The notes below the pieces were generated by a model, which searched no databases, had not been told where the DNA came from, and was given only the letters and a program-made list of their open reading frames with translations. Shown here piece by piece: positions 44,451 through 52,647 of a DNA stretch of 64,000 bases (position 1 is the first letter of the stretch; each line of letters starts with the position of its first letter). Source of the DNA: UBA5336 sp964492485 (GTDB taxonomy: Bacteria > Pseudomonadota > Alphaproteobacteria > Caulobacterales > Hyphomonadaceae). Both the position numbers and the translations under genes were made by a program. The DNA is taken from positions 35,677 to 99,676 of the forward strand of contig CAZBKM010000010.1 of NCBI GenBank assembly GCA_964492485.1. Direction: 5' to 3'.

Positions 44451-45797
44451 TCAGACCTTGGCCAGTCGGGCGAGGGCGCGTTCACGGCCGATCAACCGCA
44501 GCATGGACCCCATGTCGGGACCGTGCGCCCGCCCGGTGAGCGCCTTGCGCAGGGGCATGAACAGGCTCTTGCCCTTCCGGCCGGTGGCGGTCTTCAGGGC
44601 CTGGGTCCAGGCCGCCCAGGTCTCCCCGGTAACCGGTCCCTCGGGCAGATGGGCCGCCGCCTCACGCAGGAAGGCGCGGTCGTCCTCGTCGTCCACCAGC
44701 GGCTCGACCTCGCCGAAGGCGACCTCCAGCCAGTCGGCCGCGTCGTCCACGGTGTCACAATTCGCCCTGACCGTTTCCCAGAACAGCGGGTCATCGGCCG
44801 CCTTCCCCAGACGCATCGACAGGCGCTCTCTCACGGCCTCGTGCGGCATCGCATGGACAATGGCGGCATTCAGGGCGGTCAACTCGCCCTCGTCGAAGCG
44901 CGCGGGCGCGCGGCCGATCTTGGCAAAGTCGAACCCCTGCGCCAACGCATCGAGGCTCTCGGCGGCCTCGACATTGTCGCTCGTCCCGATCCGCGCCAGC
45001 AACGAGGCCACCGCCAGCGGTTCGATCCCGCGCCGCGACAGTTCGTGCATGGACAACGAGCCAAGACGCTTCGAGAGCCCCTGTCCGTCGGCTCCCACCA
45101 GGAGGGGCATGTGCGCCATTTCGGGCGGTTCGGCGCCAAGCGCCTGGAAGATCTCGATCTGCGCGCCGGAATTCGTGACGTGGTCCTCGCCGCGCACCAC
45201 GTGCGTGATGCCGTAGGCGATGTCGTCGACCACCGATGGCAGGGTGTAGAGATAGGAGCCGTCTTCCCGGATCAGGACCGGGTCGGACACGGACGCCGTA
45301 TCGACCGTCTGGTCACCGCGCACCAGATCCCGCCAGCCGACCCGCTCGCCCGACAATCTGAACCGCCAGTGCGGATGGCGCCCCTCGGCCTCCAGCGCCT
45401 GCCGGGCCGACGCATCCAGGTTCAGCGCCGCGCGGTCATAGACGGGTGGCCGCCCCCGCGACAGGGCGATCTTGCGTTTGCGTTCCAGTTCCTCGGCGGT
45501 CTCGTAGCACGGATAGAGCCGTCCGGCCGCTCGCAGGCGTTCGGCGGCAGCGTCATACTCGGCGAATCGGTGAGACTGGTTGAACGTGTCGTCCCACACG
45601 AGCCCGAGCCATTTCAGATCCTCCTTGATCGCCGCCTCGAACGCATCGGTCGAGCGGTCGGTGTCGGTATCGTCGATCCGAAGCAGGAAGCGCCCGCCGG
45701 CACCGCGCGCGAACAGCCAGTTTATCAGCGCGGTGCGCACATTGCCCACATGCAGGCGGCCGGTCGGGGATGGGGCGAAGCGGACAATAGGGCTCAT
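44451..45797 (-). CDS. gltX: Glutamate--tRNA ligase
   Basis: A 448-residue class I glutamyl-tRNA synthetase. HIGH-type motif is in RFAPSPTGRLHVGNVRTAL; the KMSKS-like motif is GLSKRLGSLS. FLLRIDDTDTDRS is a further signature. The short overall length and LSKRLG sequence match the second alphaproteobacterial paralogue (often named GltX2), so it may charge tRNA-Glu or tRNA-Gln. It is downstream of the nadE-MFS genes, 66 bp after the transporter stop. Confidence 0.93.
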   Translation of the reverse strand: MSPIVRFAPSPTGRLHVGNVRTALINWLFARGAGGRFLLRIDDTDTDRSTDAFEAAIKEDLKWLGLVWDDTFNQSHRFAEYDAAAERLRAAGRLYPCYETAEELERKRKIALSRGRPPVYDRAALNLDASARQALEAEGRHPHWRFRLSGERVGWRDLVRGDQTVDTASVSDPVLIREDGSYLYTLPSVVDDIAYGITHVVRGEDHVTNSGAQIEIFQALGAEPPEMAHMPLLVGADGQGLSKRLGSLSMHELSRRGIEPLAVASLLARIGTSDNVEAAESLDALAQGFDFAKIGRAPARFDEGELTALNAAIVHAMPHEAVRERLSMRLGKAADDPLFWETVRANCDTVDDAADWLEVAFGEVEPLVDDEDDRAFLREAAAHLPEGPVTGETWAAWTQALKTATGRKGKSLFMPLRKALTGRAHGPDMGSMLRLIGRERALARLAKV

Positions 45798-45863
45798 GAC
45801 ACAGGTTCCGTTGGGTCTTTGGCCCGGGTGCGGCGGGCGGGTGGCGGCGGCGTGGCGCGAAAT

Positions 45864-47102
45864 TCACGCCGGAGCGGGAGCGAGACGGTCACCCGCAATG
45901 CGTGCCAGTCGCGGCTGAATAAGCCCCATCAGCGCGCTCGCCAAGAGGGCGTAGCCGCCCATGCCGACAAGCTGGGACGTGAAGGCGACACCGCGGTCGA
46001 TCAGAAGCCCGGTCAGGATCGGCGAGACCGACGTGGCTGCCACCATGGCGGCGAAGGTCAGCGCCCGGATCTCGCCGAGATGCTGAGGGCCGAACAGTTC
46101 CGGCCAGATCGCTCCCATGACGGTCGCAGCGGCCCCGCCGGTCAGTCCGATCAGCATCATCATGACGAAGATCGCCCATGCCCCGTTGAACAGCGCCGGC
46201 AGACACAGCGCCAGGGCCAGCGGCAGCAGGTAGGCTGGCAACAGGGCGCGGGCGCTGAACCGGTCGACCATCCAGCCTGCGGTCAGGGAGCTGACCATCT
46301 GCGTCGCGGCAAAGGCCGTGAAACCGGCGGCAAAGGTGGCGGGCAGCCAGGCCTTCATCTCGATCAGGTGCAACTGATGGAAGAACAAGCCGGTCACCAT
46401 GAAGGGCGGGCACAGAACGCCCAGGAGAAGGAGCCAGAACGCCGGCTCACCCAGCACCTGCGCGCGCCGCCAGCTTGCCTTGCGCGCTGCCGTGGGGGCC
46501 GTGTCTGCCGGGCCGATCGCCTGGGGCGCCCGCTCCCGCACCAGCAGCCAGACAAGGAGCGGCGCGGCCATCGCAGCCAGGGCCGCGGCCGCAAGCGTCC
46601 ACAGCCCCTGAAGGCCCAGGGCCAACAGCAGCGCCACCGCCAGCGGCGGCATCACCGCCTCGCTCACCGGATGCCCAAGCGCCACCAGGCTGACCGCGCG
46701 CCCGCGATTCGCCTCGAACCAGCGACCGGTGGCGGTCATCGCGACATGGCTCATCATGCCCTGCCCGAACAGGCGCAGTCCAAGATAGGCCAGGAACAGC
46801 ATCCAGACCGCCAGCGCCCAGGACAGCAACAGGCACGCCACCGCGAGCCCGCCGACCGTGATCAGGGCGGCCAGTCGGGTGCTGACACGGTCGACGATCT
46901 TTCCGAACTGCAGGAGGACAACCGCGCTGGTCAACGTGGCCAGGGCATAGATCGTGCCGATCTCGCCATTGCTCAGGTCGAACCTGGCGCGCACGGCATC
47001 ATTGGACAGCGAGATGAAATAGGTCTGGCCGAAGCCGGAAAAGAAGGTGAGCAGAAATCCCGCGCCGATCCAGCGGATCTCTCGGCGGATAAACTCAATC
47101 AT
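45864..47102 (-). CDS. MFS transporter
   Basis: A 412-residue major facilitator with about 12 hydrophobic segments. Features seen are the N-terminal MIEFIRREIRWIGAGFLLTF, an inner-loop GKIVDRVSTRLAAL resembling motif A, and a second-half GWMVDRFSARALLP. The substrate is unknown; it resembles monocarboxylate/anion-type MFS proteins only generally. The ATG at 47102 overlaps the nadE stop by 8 bp. The longer open frame upstream is antisense-like reading inside nadE and is not used. Confidence 0.87.
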   Translation of the reverse strand: MIEFIRREIRWIGAGFLLTFFSGFGQTYFISLSNDAVRARFDLSNGEIGTIYALATLTSAVVLLQFGKIVDRVSTRLAALITVGGLAVACLLLSWALAVWMLFLAYLGLRLFGQGMMSHVAMTATGRWFEANRGRAVSLVALGHPVSEAVMPPLAVALLLALGLQGLWTLAAAALAAMAAPLLVWLLVRERAPQAIGPADTAPTAARKASWRRAQVLGEPAFWLLLLGVLCPPFMVTGLFFHQLHLIEMKAWLPATFAAGFTAFAATQMVSSLTAGWMVDRFSARALLPAYLLPLALALCLPALFNGAWAIFVMMMLIGLTGGAAATVMGAIWPELFGPQHLGEIRALTFAAMVAATSVSPILTGLLIDRGVAFTSQLVGMGGYALLASALMGLIQPRLARIAGDRLAPAPA

Positions 47103-48765
47103 CCCGGAACCGGTTCGTGATCGGGTAGCGCCGGTCACGCCCGAAATTGCGGGGGCCGATCTTGACGCCTGGCGCGGCCTGGCGGCGCTTATATTCGGCC
47201 ACATAGAGCAGATGCTCGATCCTGCGGACGACGGCCTCGTCATGGCCACGCGCCACGATGTCGTCGAGATCCTCCTCACCGTCGACAAGACCGCGCAGAA
47301 TATCGTCCAGAACCGGATAGGACGGCAGGGAGTCCTCGTCCTTCTGATCCTCGCGCAGCTCCGCAGTGGGCGGCTTGGTGAGGATCCGCTCGGGTATCAC
47401 CTCGCCCGCCGGACCCAGCGCACCGCGCGGCACCACGCCGTTGCGCCAGCGCGCCAGGGCGAAAACCTCTGTCTTGTAGAAATCCTTCAGCGGATTGTAG
47501 CCACCGCACATGTCTCCGTAAAGGGTCGCGTATCCAACCGCCATCTCCGACTTGTTGCCGGTGGTCACAACCATGTGGCCGAACTTGTTCGACAGCGCCA
47601 TGAGCGTCACACCGCGCAGTCGCGACTGGAGGTTTTCCTCCGTCAGGTCCGGCGCACGCCCCGCGAAGAGATGGTCCAGCATCTCGTCGAATGCCGCCAC
47701 GCCGGGGCCAATCGCGACCGTATCGTAGCGCACGCCCAGCGCCTCGGCGCAGGCGCGGGCGTCCTCCAGGCTCTCGGGACTGGTATAGCGCGACGGCATC
47801 ATCACGCACCACACCCGCTCCGGTCCCAGCGCATCCACGGCGATGGCCGCCGTCAGCGCGCTGTCTATGCCGCCTGACAGGCCCAAGAGGACTCCCGGGA
47901 ACCGGTTCTTCCCCACATAGTCGCCCAGCGCCAGACAGGCCGCACGGTACTCGGCTTCCAGCCCCCGCGTGAGTGTGGGCTCCCCGCCGGCCGGCCACCC
48001 CGGCACCGTGAACCGACCCGGCCCCGGATCGAACTGCACCTGCGCATGCCCGGTCTCGAAGTCACCCAGGAGCTGATGGCGGGTGCCGTCGCCATCGACA
48101 CAGAAACTCGCGCCATCGAATACGAGTTCGTCCTGTCCACCGACCTGGTTCACCCAGACATAGGGCAAGCCCAGCCCGCCCCACTGGGCGAAGGCACGCG
48201 CACGCTCCGCCTGGCTGGTGCGGCGCCAGGGTGAGCCGTTGGGCACGACCATCAGGTGCGCCCCAGCGGCCTTCAGCGCCTCGGGCACACGCGAAAACCA
48301 GATGTCCTCGCACACGGCGATCCCGATCCGGACCCCGCGGAAGTCGACGGTGCGGGGCGGCCCCTCACCGGGTTCGAACAGACGCACCTCGTCAAAGACG
48401 CCATAATTCGGCAGTTCACGCTTGTCCCAACGGAACCGGATCTCGCCGCCTTCCACCAGCAGTGCGGAATTGTGCAGCTTGCCGGAACGACCGCGCCAGG
48501 GGGTCCCGACCAGGACCCCGGGGCCGCCCGGCCGCGTGTCGGCCGCCAGCGTCTCCACCGCAGTCTGGCAGAGCGTCACCGCGCTGGGCTTCATCACCAG
48601 ATCCTCTGGCGGATACGCCATAAGGAACAATTCCGGCAGGACGACCAGGTCGGCGCCGGCCCGGGCCGCACGGACAAGTTCGGCGCGCGCCAGTGCCAGG
48701 TTGCCCTGGATGTCGCCGACGACAGGATTGAGCTGCGCCAGATGGAGGGTCAGGGGCTTGGTCAT
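47095..48765 (-). CDS. nadE: Glutamine-dependent NAD+ synthetase
   Basis: A 556-residue two-domain enzyme making NAD+ from deamido-NAD+ with ammonia from glutamine. The N-terminal nitrilase-like amidotransferase domain (residues 1-~260) has Glu in LVVLPELFLMAYPPEDL, Lys in FRWDKRELPNYGVF, and the nucleophile Cys in GIAVCEDIWF. The C-terminal synthetase domain has the P-loop LGLSGGIDSALTAAI and EMAVGYATLYGD. It is first in nadE-MFS-gltX. Confidence 0.95.
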   Translation of the reverse strand: MTKPLTLHLAQLNPVVGDIQGNLALARAELVRAARAGADLVVLPELFLMAYPPEDLVMKPSAVTLCQTAVETLAADTRPGGPGVLVGTPWRGRSGKLHNSALLVEGGEIRFRWDKRELPNYGVFDEVRLFEPGEGPPRTVDFRGVRIGIAVCEDIWFSRVPEALKAAGAHLMVVPNGSPWRRTSQAERARAFAQWGGLGLPYVWVNQVGGQDELVFDGASFCVDGDGTRHQLLGDFETGHAQVQFDPGPGRFTVPGWPAGGEPTLTRGLEAEYRAACLALGDYVGKNRFPGVLLGLSGGIDSALTAAIAVDALGPERVWCVMMPSRYTSPESLEDARACAEALGVRYDTVAIGPGVAAFDEMLDHLFAGRAPDLTEENLQSRLRGVTLMALSNKFGHMVVTTGNKSEMAVGYATLYGDMCGGYNPLKDFYKTEVFALARWRNGVVPRGALGPAGEVIPERILTKPPTAELREDQKDEDSLPSYPVLDDILRGLVDGEEDLDDIVARGHDEAVVRRIEHLLYVAEYKRRQAAPGVKIGPRNFGRDRRYPITNRFRDD

Positions 48766-48823
48766 TCACCGCAAATAGGCGATGCGGCCGGCAAGAGCCA
48801 GTGGGCCCGCACGCCTCTGCGCA

Positions 48824-49783
48824 TCACCTATCGGTCGCGCCGGGCGCTGCGCCTGTCATTGCGGCCGCCTCACTGGCTTCCGCAGCAGCCTGGGCGGCGG
48901 CCGCCATGGCCACAGCAGCCACGGCTCCGTGACCTGGGATCTGGCTCACGCTCTCGCCCTGGCAGGCGGCAAAGAAGCTCTCGTCAGCCGCGCCCAGCGG
49001 GTCGGGCAGGTCGGCGGCGATGTCCACGCGTACCGGATAGGCGGTGGTATTGCGCACCGCTCGGGTCAGGAAGTCCACGCTGATCTCGCCCGACGGGTAG
49101 ACCACGCGCATGGTCCGCTCGCGGGTTTCCGCGGCCCGACTCGCGCGCAGGCTCGCTGTTCCGCCTCCGGCGAACTCGAACGCGGCGACCGCCTCGTCTA
49201 TATGATCCGTGACGCTGCGCCGTCCCGTGGCGGTAACGTGGTTGAACTCGCGTCCCACCATGCAGGCGGCCAGGTCAAGGTCGTGGATCATGAGATCCCA
49301 GATCACCGACACGTCTCCGGCCCGCCCGTTCTGCGGCGGGGGACCGGCGCGCACCGACTCAAGCCGGGTCGGCACCTCATCGATGGCGAAGATCCCCATG
49401 GCCTTGGCGACGAACCGTTCCTGGTGCCCGACCTGGAGGACCTTGCCGCGCGTCACCGCATCGCCCGCCAGACGGCGCGCCGTCACCGGATCGAGCGCCA
49501 GGGGCTTCTCGACCAGCACGTGGCGGTCGGCCGCCAGCGCCTGGGCCACCAGGTCGGCATGGGAGGTGGCCGGCGTGGCAATCATCACCGCATCGACCGC
49601 CTCCAGCAGGGCGGCGAACTCGGTATAGCCTTCAGCCCCGAAGCCGCCCGCCAGGGCAGCCGCGCGCGTGCCATCCAGATCGAACACGCCCATAAGTTCG
49701 GTGCGCGCCGAAGCGGCCGCCTTCTGGGCATGATAGGTACCGAAGACGCCAGCACCGGCAACGCCAACTCGCAACATGGCCAA
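48824..49783 (-). CDS. Gfo/Idh/MocA family oxidoreductase
   Basis: A 319-residue NAD(P)-dependent oxidoreductase. The Rossmann motif is VGVAGAGVFGTYHAQ, with the family signature VLVEKPLALD (around 93-102) and DLMIHDLDLA in the C-terminal domain, including the catalytic His region. The substrate is unknown, though sugar or cyclitol derivatives are usual. The TTG at 49783 has GGAGG at ideal 7-nt spacing; an ATG two codons later (49777) is the alternative. It runs antiparallel to the MDR gene at 49950. Confidence 0.87.
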   Translation of the reverse strand: MAMLRVGVAGAGVFGTYHAQKAAASARTELMGVFDLDGTRAAALAGGFGAEGYTEFAALLEAVDAVMIATPATSHADLVAQALAADRHVLVEKPLALDPVTARRLAGDAVTRGKVLQVGHQERFVAKAMGIFAIDEVPTRLESVRAGPPPQNGRAGDVSVIWDLMIHDLDLAACMVGREFNHVTATGRRSVTDHIDEAVAAFEFAGGGTASLRASRAAETRERTMRVVYPSGEISVDFLTRAVRNTTAYPVRVDIAADLPDPLGAADESFFAACQGESVSQIPGHGAVAAVAMAAAAQAAAEASEAAAMTGAAPGATDR

Positions 49784-49949
49784 GGACGCACCTCCCTTTG
49801 CCCTGCTCTAGACATGACCTCGAGGCCGGGGGCAACCGGGACGGAGAAGTTTCTCCCCTCCGGGGTTACGGGATTTCTTTTTCGCCTGCCCCTTCACACG
49901 CCGCCCCGAGCAGGCATCTATGCGGGACAACAAGACGGAGGAGACCCCC

Positions 49950-50972
49950 ATGACCCAGCTCGACTCGCGCGAATGGGCGCTGGCCGAACGGCCAATTGGC
50001 CGCCCAAAGGACACCGACTTCGCCATGAAGGAGGTGAAGGTTCCCGACCCGTCCGAGGGGGAAATCCAGGTGCGCAACACATGGATGTCGGTTGACCCTT
50101 ACATGCGCGGACGGATGATGGACCGGGAAAGCTATGTCCCGCCGTTCCAGATCGGCGAGACGATGACCGGTGGCGCCGTGGGCCGGGTCACTGCGTCGGC
50201 CCATCCGGACTATCAGGAGGGCGACCTGGTCGGCTCGATGGCCGGGTGGCGTGAGGCCTGGACCGCACGTCCCGAGGATGTGCAGGCCAACAAGCTGCCC
50301 GAGACCGGTGTCCCGGAACAGGCCTTTCTCGGCATCCTCGGCATGCCTGGCCTCACCGCCTATGCCGGTATCCTGCGCATCGCCGACCTTCGCGAGGGTG
50401 ATACGGTGTTCGTGTCCGGAGCCGCTGGAGCCGTGGGCTCGGCGGTCTGCCAGATCGCCAAGATCAAGAACTGCACCGTCATCGGCTCCGCCGGCGGCCA
50501 GGACAAGGTCGACTTCGTGCGGTCGCTGGGCGTCGACCATGTGGTCGACTACAAGCAGGCGGGCGGCTTCCAGGGCCTCGTCAGCGCCGTGCGCGAGGCG
50601 GCTCCAAAGGGGATCGACGTCTATTTCGACAATGTGGGCGGCGATCATCTCGCGGCTGCGATCGAGCTGGCGCGTCCCTTCGCAAGGTTCGCCATCTGCG
50701 GCATGATCAGCCAGTACAACGCCACGACACCGGCGCCCGGCCCCCACAACATCATCAACGTGGTCGGCAAGCAGTTGACCCTGCGCGGCTTCATCGTCAG
50801 CTCCCACGCGGATCTGCAGCCGCAATTCATCCAGGACATGTCCGGCTGGATCCGTGATGGAAAGATCCGCTACGAGGAAACGGTCCATGAAGGGATCGCC
50901 CGCGCGCCGGAGGCCTTCCTGGGACTCTTCGACGGTGCCAACACCGGCAAGATGCTGGTCAAGCTGACCTAG
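49950..50972 (+). CDS. NADP-dependent MDR oxidoreductase (CurA/leukotriene B4 dehydrogenase-like)
   Basis: A 340-residue zinc-free medium-chain dehydrogenase/reductase. Features are VRNTWMSVDPYMRGRM, the GMPGLTAYAG loop, the cofactor motif SGAAGAVGSAVCQIAK (around 151-166), and DVYFDNVGG. This set is that of prostaglandin reductase/CurA-type alkenal/enone reductases that reduce alpha,beta-unsaturated carbonyls. The physiological substrate is unknown. It is followed after 8 bp by the DUF429-like gene. Confidence 0.92.
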   Translation: MTQLDSREWALAERPIGRPKDTDFAMKEVKVPDPSEGEIQVRNTWMSVDPYMRGRMMDRESYVPPFQIGETMTGGAVGRVTASAHPDYQEGDLVGSMAGWREAWTARPEDVQANKLPETGVPEQAFLGILGMPGLTAYAGILRIADLREGDTVFVSGAAGAVGSAVCQIAKIKNCTVIGSAGGQDKVDFVRSLGVDHVVDYKQAGGFQGLVSAVREAAPKGIDVYFDNVGGDHLAAAIELARPFARFAICGMISQYNATTPAPGPHNIINVVGKQLTLRGFIVSSHADLQPQFIQDMSGWIRDGKIRYEETVHEGIARAPEAFLGLFDGANTGKMLVKLT

Positions 50973-50980
50973 GATATCGA

Positions 50981-51898
50981 ATGCCCCGCCTTTTCGACGC
51001 CTACATCACCGTCGACTGGAGCGCGGCCGCAAAACCCGTGACAGGCGCCAATTCCATCTGGATCGGCATCCTGGCACGGGACGCGCGGCTTCGGTTCCAG
51101 TATCGCGGGGTCAATGTGGAGACTCGACTGAAGGCGCGCGCCTTCATCGAGGACATCATCGCCAAGCTGACGGGGCGAGGCGACAAGGTGCTGCTCGGCT
51201 TCGATTTCAGCTTCGGCTTTCCCGCCGGGACGGCCGACGCCCTTGGCCTGGACACGACGAGCCGGCCTGCCTGGGCCGCCATGCATGAGCACCTGGCCAG
51301 CAAGGTCCGCGAGCGCGAGGACAACAGCAACGCCCGTTTCGCGCTGGCTGCGGGGTTCAACTACCGCATCTCGCAGGGGCCTTTCCCGTTCTGGGGCGCG
51401 CCGGCGCGCGACCAGGTCAACACCCTGGCTGGCCGGCGGCCGGATTTCGGCGCCTCGGCGCCCCTGGCGGAGTACCGCGAGGTGGAACGCCACATGCGAA
51501 CCACGCGAGCCGGTACGCCGAAGTCGGTCTGGCAGCTTGCCTATGCGGGCAGCGTCGGCAGCCAGACCCTGCTCGGCATTCCCCATGTGCATGCCCTGCG
51601 CAACCGCCTGCCCAAGGCGCGTATCTGGCCCTTCGAGACCGGCCTGACCGCACTGGACGAGGCGGCGCTAAGCGATACCCAGGTCCTGATGGCGGAAATC
51701 TATCCCAGCCTCGTCAAGGTCGAGGCCCCCCGTGAGGGGGGCGCCCTGGACGCGGCCCAGGTGGAAGCGATCGCCCGCCATTACTGCGATCTGGACCAGA
51801 AATCGGCCCTCGCTCCCCTGTTCGGTGGGTCAGACGGGCTCGATCAGACGAAAATCTCGCGAATCGAGGCCGAAGAGGGCTGGATTCTGGGCGCATAG
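50981..51898 (+). CDS. DUF429-like protein of uncertain function
   Basis: A 305-residue protein. The N-terminal strand DAYITVDWSAAAKPVTG carries an acidic residue, and DKVLLGFDFSFGFPAGTA is a second acidic strand. This pattern resembles the DUF429 / predicted RNase H-like nuclease fold. I recall similar proteins carrying cobalamin- or molybdopterin-related labels in databases, but nothing in the sequence supports those. A third region, LMAEIYPSLVKVEAP, has the family's acidic-Tyr-Pro pattern. The ribosome site AGGATATCGA precedes the ATG. It is probably co-transcribed with the MDR gene. Confidence 0.7.
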   Translation: MPRLFDAYITVDWSAAAKPVTGANSIWIGILARDARLRFQYRGVNVETRLKARAFIEDIIAKLTGRGDKVLLGFDFSFGFPAGTADALGLDTTSRPAWAAMHEHLASKVREREDNSNARFALAAGFNYRISQGPFPFWGAPARDQVNTLAGRRPDFGASAPLAEYREVERHMRTTRAGTPKSVWQLAYAGSVGSQTLLGIPHVHALRNRLPKARIWPFETGLTALDEAALSDTQVLMAEIYPSLVKVEAPREGGALDAAQVEAIARHYCDLDQKSALAPLFGGSDGLDQTKISRIEAEEGWILGA

Positions 51899-51995
51899 CC
51901 CGTGTTTATTGGGGTCCCGGCGTATCGCAACCCGCCGAATCGTGGCTTCGTCGGCCGCGTCGGCGTCACCAGCCGGACAGAGAGAGGAGAACCCC

Positions 51996-52262
51996 ATGAA
52001 CAAGGGCGAACTGACCAAAGCCGTCGCCGAACACACGGGCCTGTCGCAGGACAAGGCCGGTGAAGCGGTGAATGCTGTGTTCGAGACGATTGCCGGTACC
52101 GTGAAGTCGCGGGGCCAGGTGGCCATTGCGGGCTTCGGCACCTTCCACGCCAAGACCCGCAACGCCCGCACCGGCCGCAACCCGGCCACGGGTGAGGAAA
52201 TCCAGATCGCCGAGAAGACGGCGGCCGCCTTCAAGCCAGCCTCGGCGCTGAAGGACATCTAG
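51996..52262 (+). CDS. hup: DNA-binding protein HU
   Basis: An 88-residue HU-family nucleoid protein with the N-terminal helices MNKGELTKAVAEHTGLSQ, the GFGTFHAKTRNARTGRNPATGEEI arm, and the C-terminal AAAFKPASALKD. It binds and bends DNA. It has a good AGAGAGGAG ribosome site, and an intrinsic-terminator-like hairpin downstream (52352-52389). Confidence 0.95.
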   Translation: MNKGELTKAVAEHTGLSQDKAGEAVNAVFETIAGTVKSRGQVAIAGFGTFHAKTRNARTGRNPATGEEIQIAEKTAAAFKPASALKDI

Positions 52263-52351
52263 ATCGCCCGCGGTGACGGGCTGGGATCGGGCCTGCCCCG
52301 ACCCGGCCGTTTCCATGCGGGGCAACGCGGTGCAGGCCACCGCGTCGTCAA

Positions 52352-52389
52352 CCGGGATCAGGCCACACCGCCTGGTCCCGGTTTCGTTT
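52352..52389 (+). terminator. Intrinsic terminator of the HU gene
   Basis: CCGGGATCAGGC and GCCTGGTCCCGG form a strong 12-bp stem with one mismatch near the middle and a 6-nt loop, followed by TTTCGTTT. This is 90 bp after the HU stop codon. Confidence 0.75.
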
Positions 52390-52398
52390 CCGGCTATA

Positions 52399-52630
52399 GC
52401 ATTTTCGAGCGAAGTGGGCACCGGTTCGCGTTAAGAAAATGCCCAAAAACAAGAACATAGCGCATCTTCACTGACTCCGATTGACTTGAAGATGCGCTAA
52501 GCGGTCGAGACGAGCCGTCCGGGCAAGGGGGCCAGAGCAAGTTCGGAGCAACCCGCCTCGGTTGCGAACGGAGACTTGCGCAAGACCGATGATGTAAAGC
52601 GACGGTCTGGAGTGAAACGAAAGAGCGGCG
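52399..52630. repeat. Composite intergenic repeat, modules A-C-B'-D'
   Basis: A: GCATTTTC (52399-52406) and GAAAATGC (52435-52442) flank the GCGAAGTGGGCACCGGTTCGC core. C: TAGCGCATCTTCA (52458-52470) and TGAAGATGCGCTA (52487-52499) are perfect 13-bp inverted arms with a 16-nt spacer. B': about 52538-52579, minus strand. D': 52575-52630, containing at 52591-52617 the reverse complement of the 27-bp core at 14452-14478. Confidence 0.88.
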
Positions 52631-52647
52631 CTTGTAGGGCGGCTCTG

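Larger units (their letters stand above)
52263..52647. other. Intergenic region: HU terminator plus composite repeats
   Basis: No gene is seen in these 385 bp. The first ~125 bp carry G/C hairpins and the terminator for HU (52352-52389). The rest is repeat modules A (52399-52442), C (52458-52499), B (52538-52579, minus) and D (52575-52630, minus). The MATE gene ends at 52648. Confidence 0.85.

Noticed and set aside
44523..47120. 865-residue open frame on the plus strand
   Set aside because: It spans gltX and the MFS gene in antisense and is Gln/Arg/Gly-rich with no domain.
45864..47288. Longer MFS start at 47288
   Set aside because: The extra 62 residues read antisense-like sequence inside nadE and lack membrane or signal character; the ATG at 47102 is at the natural N-terminus.
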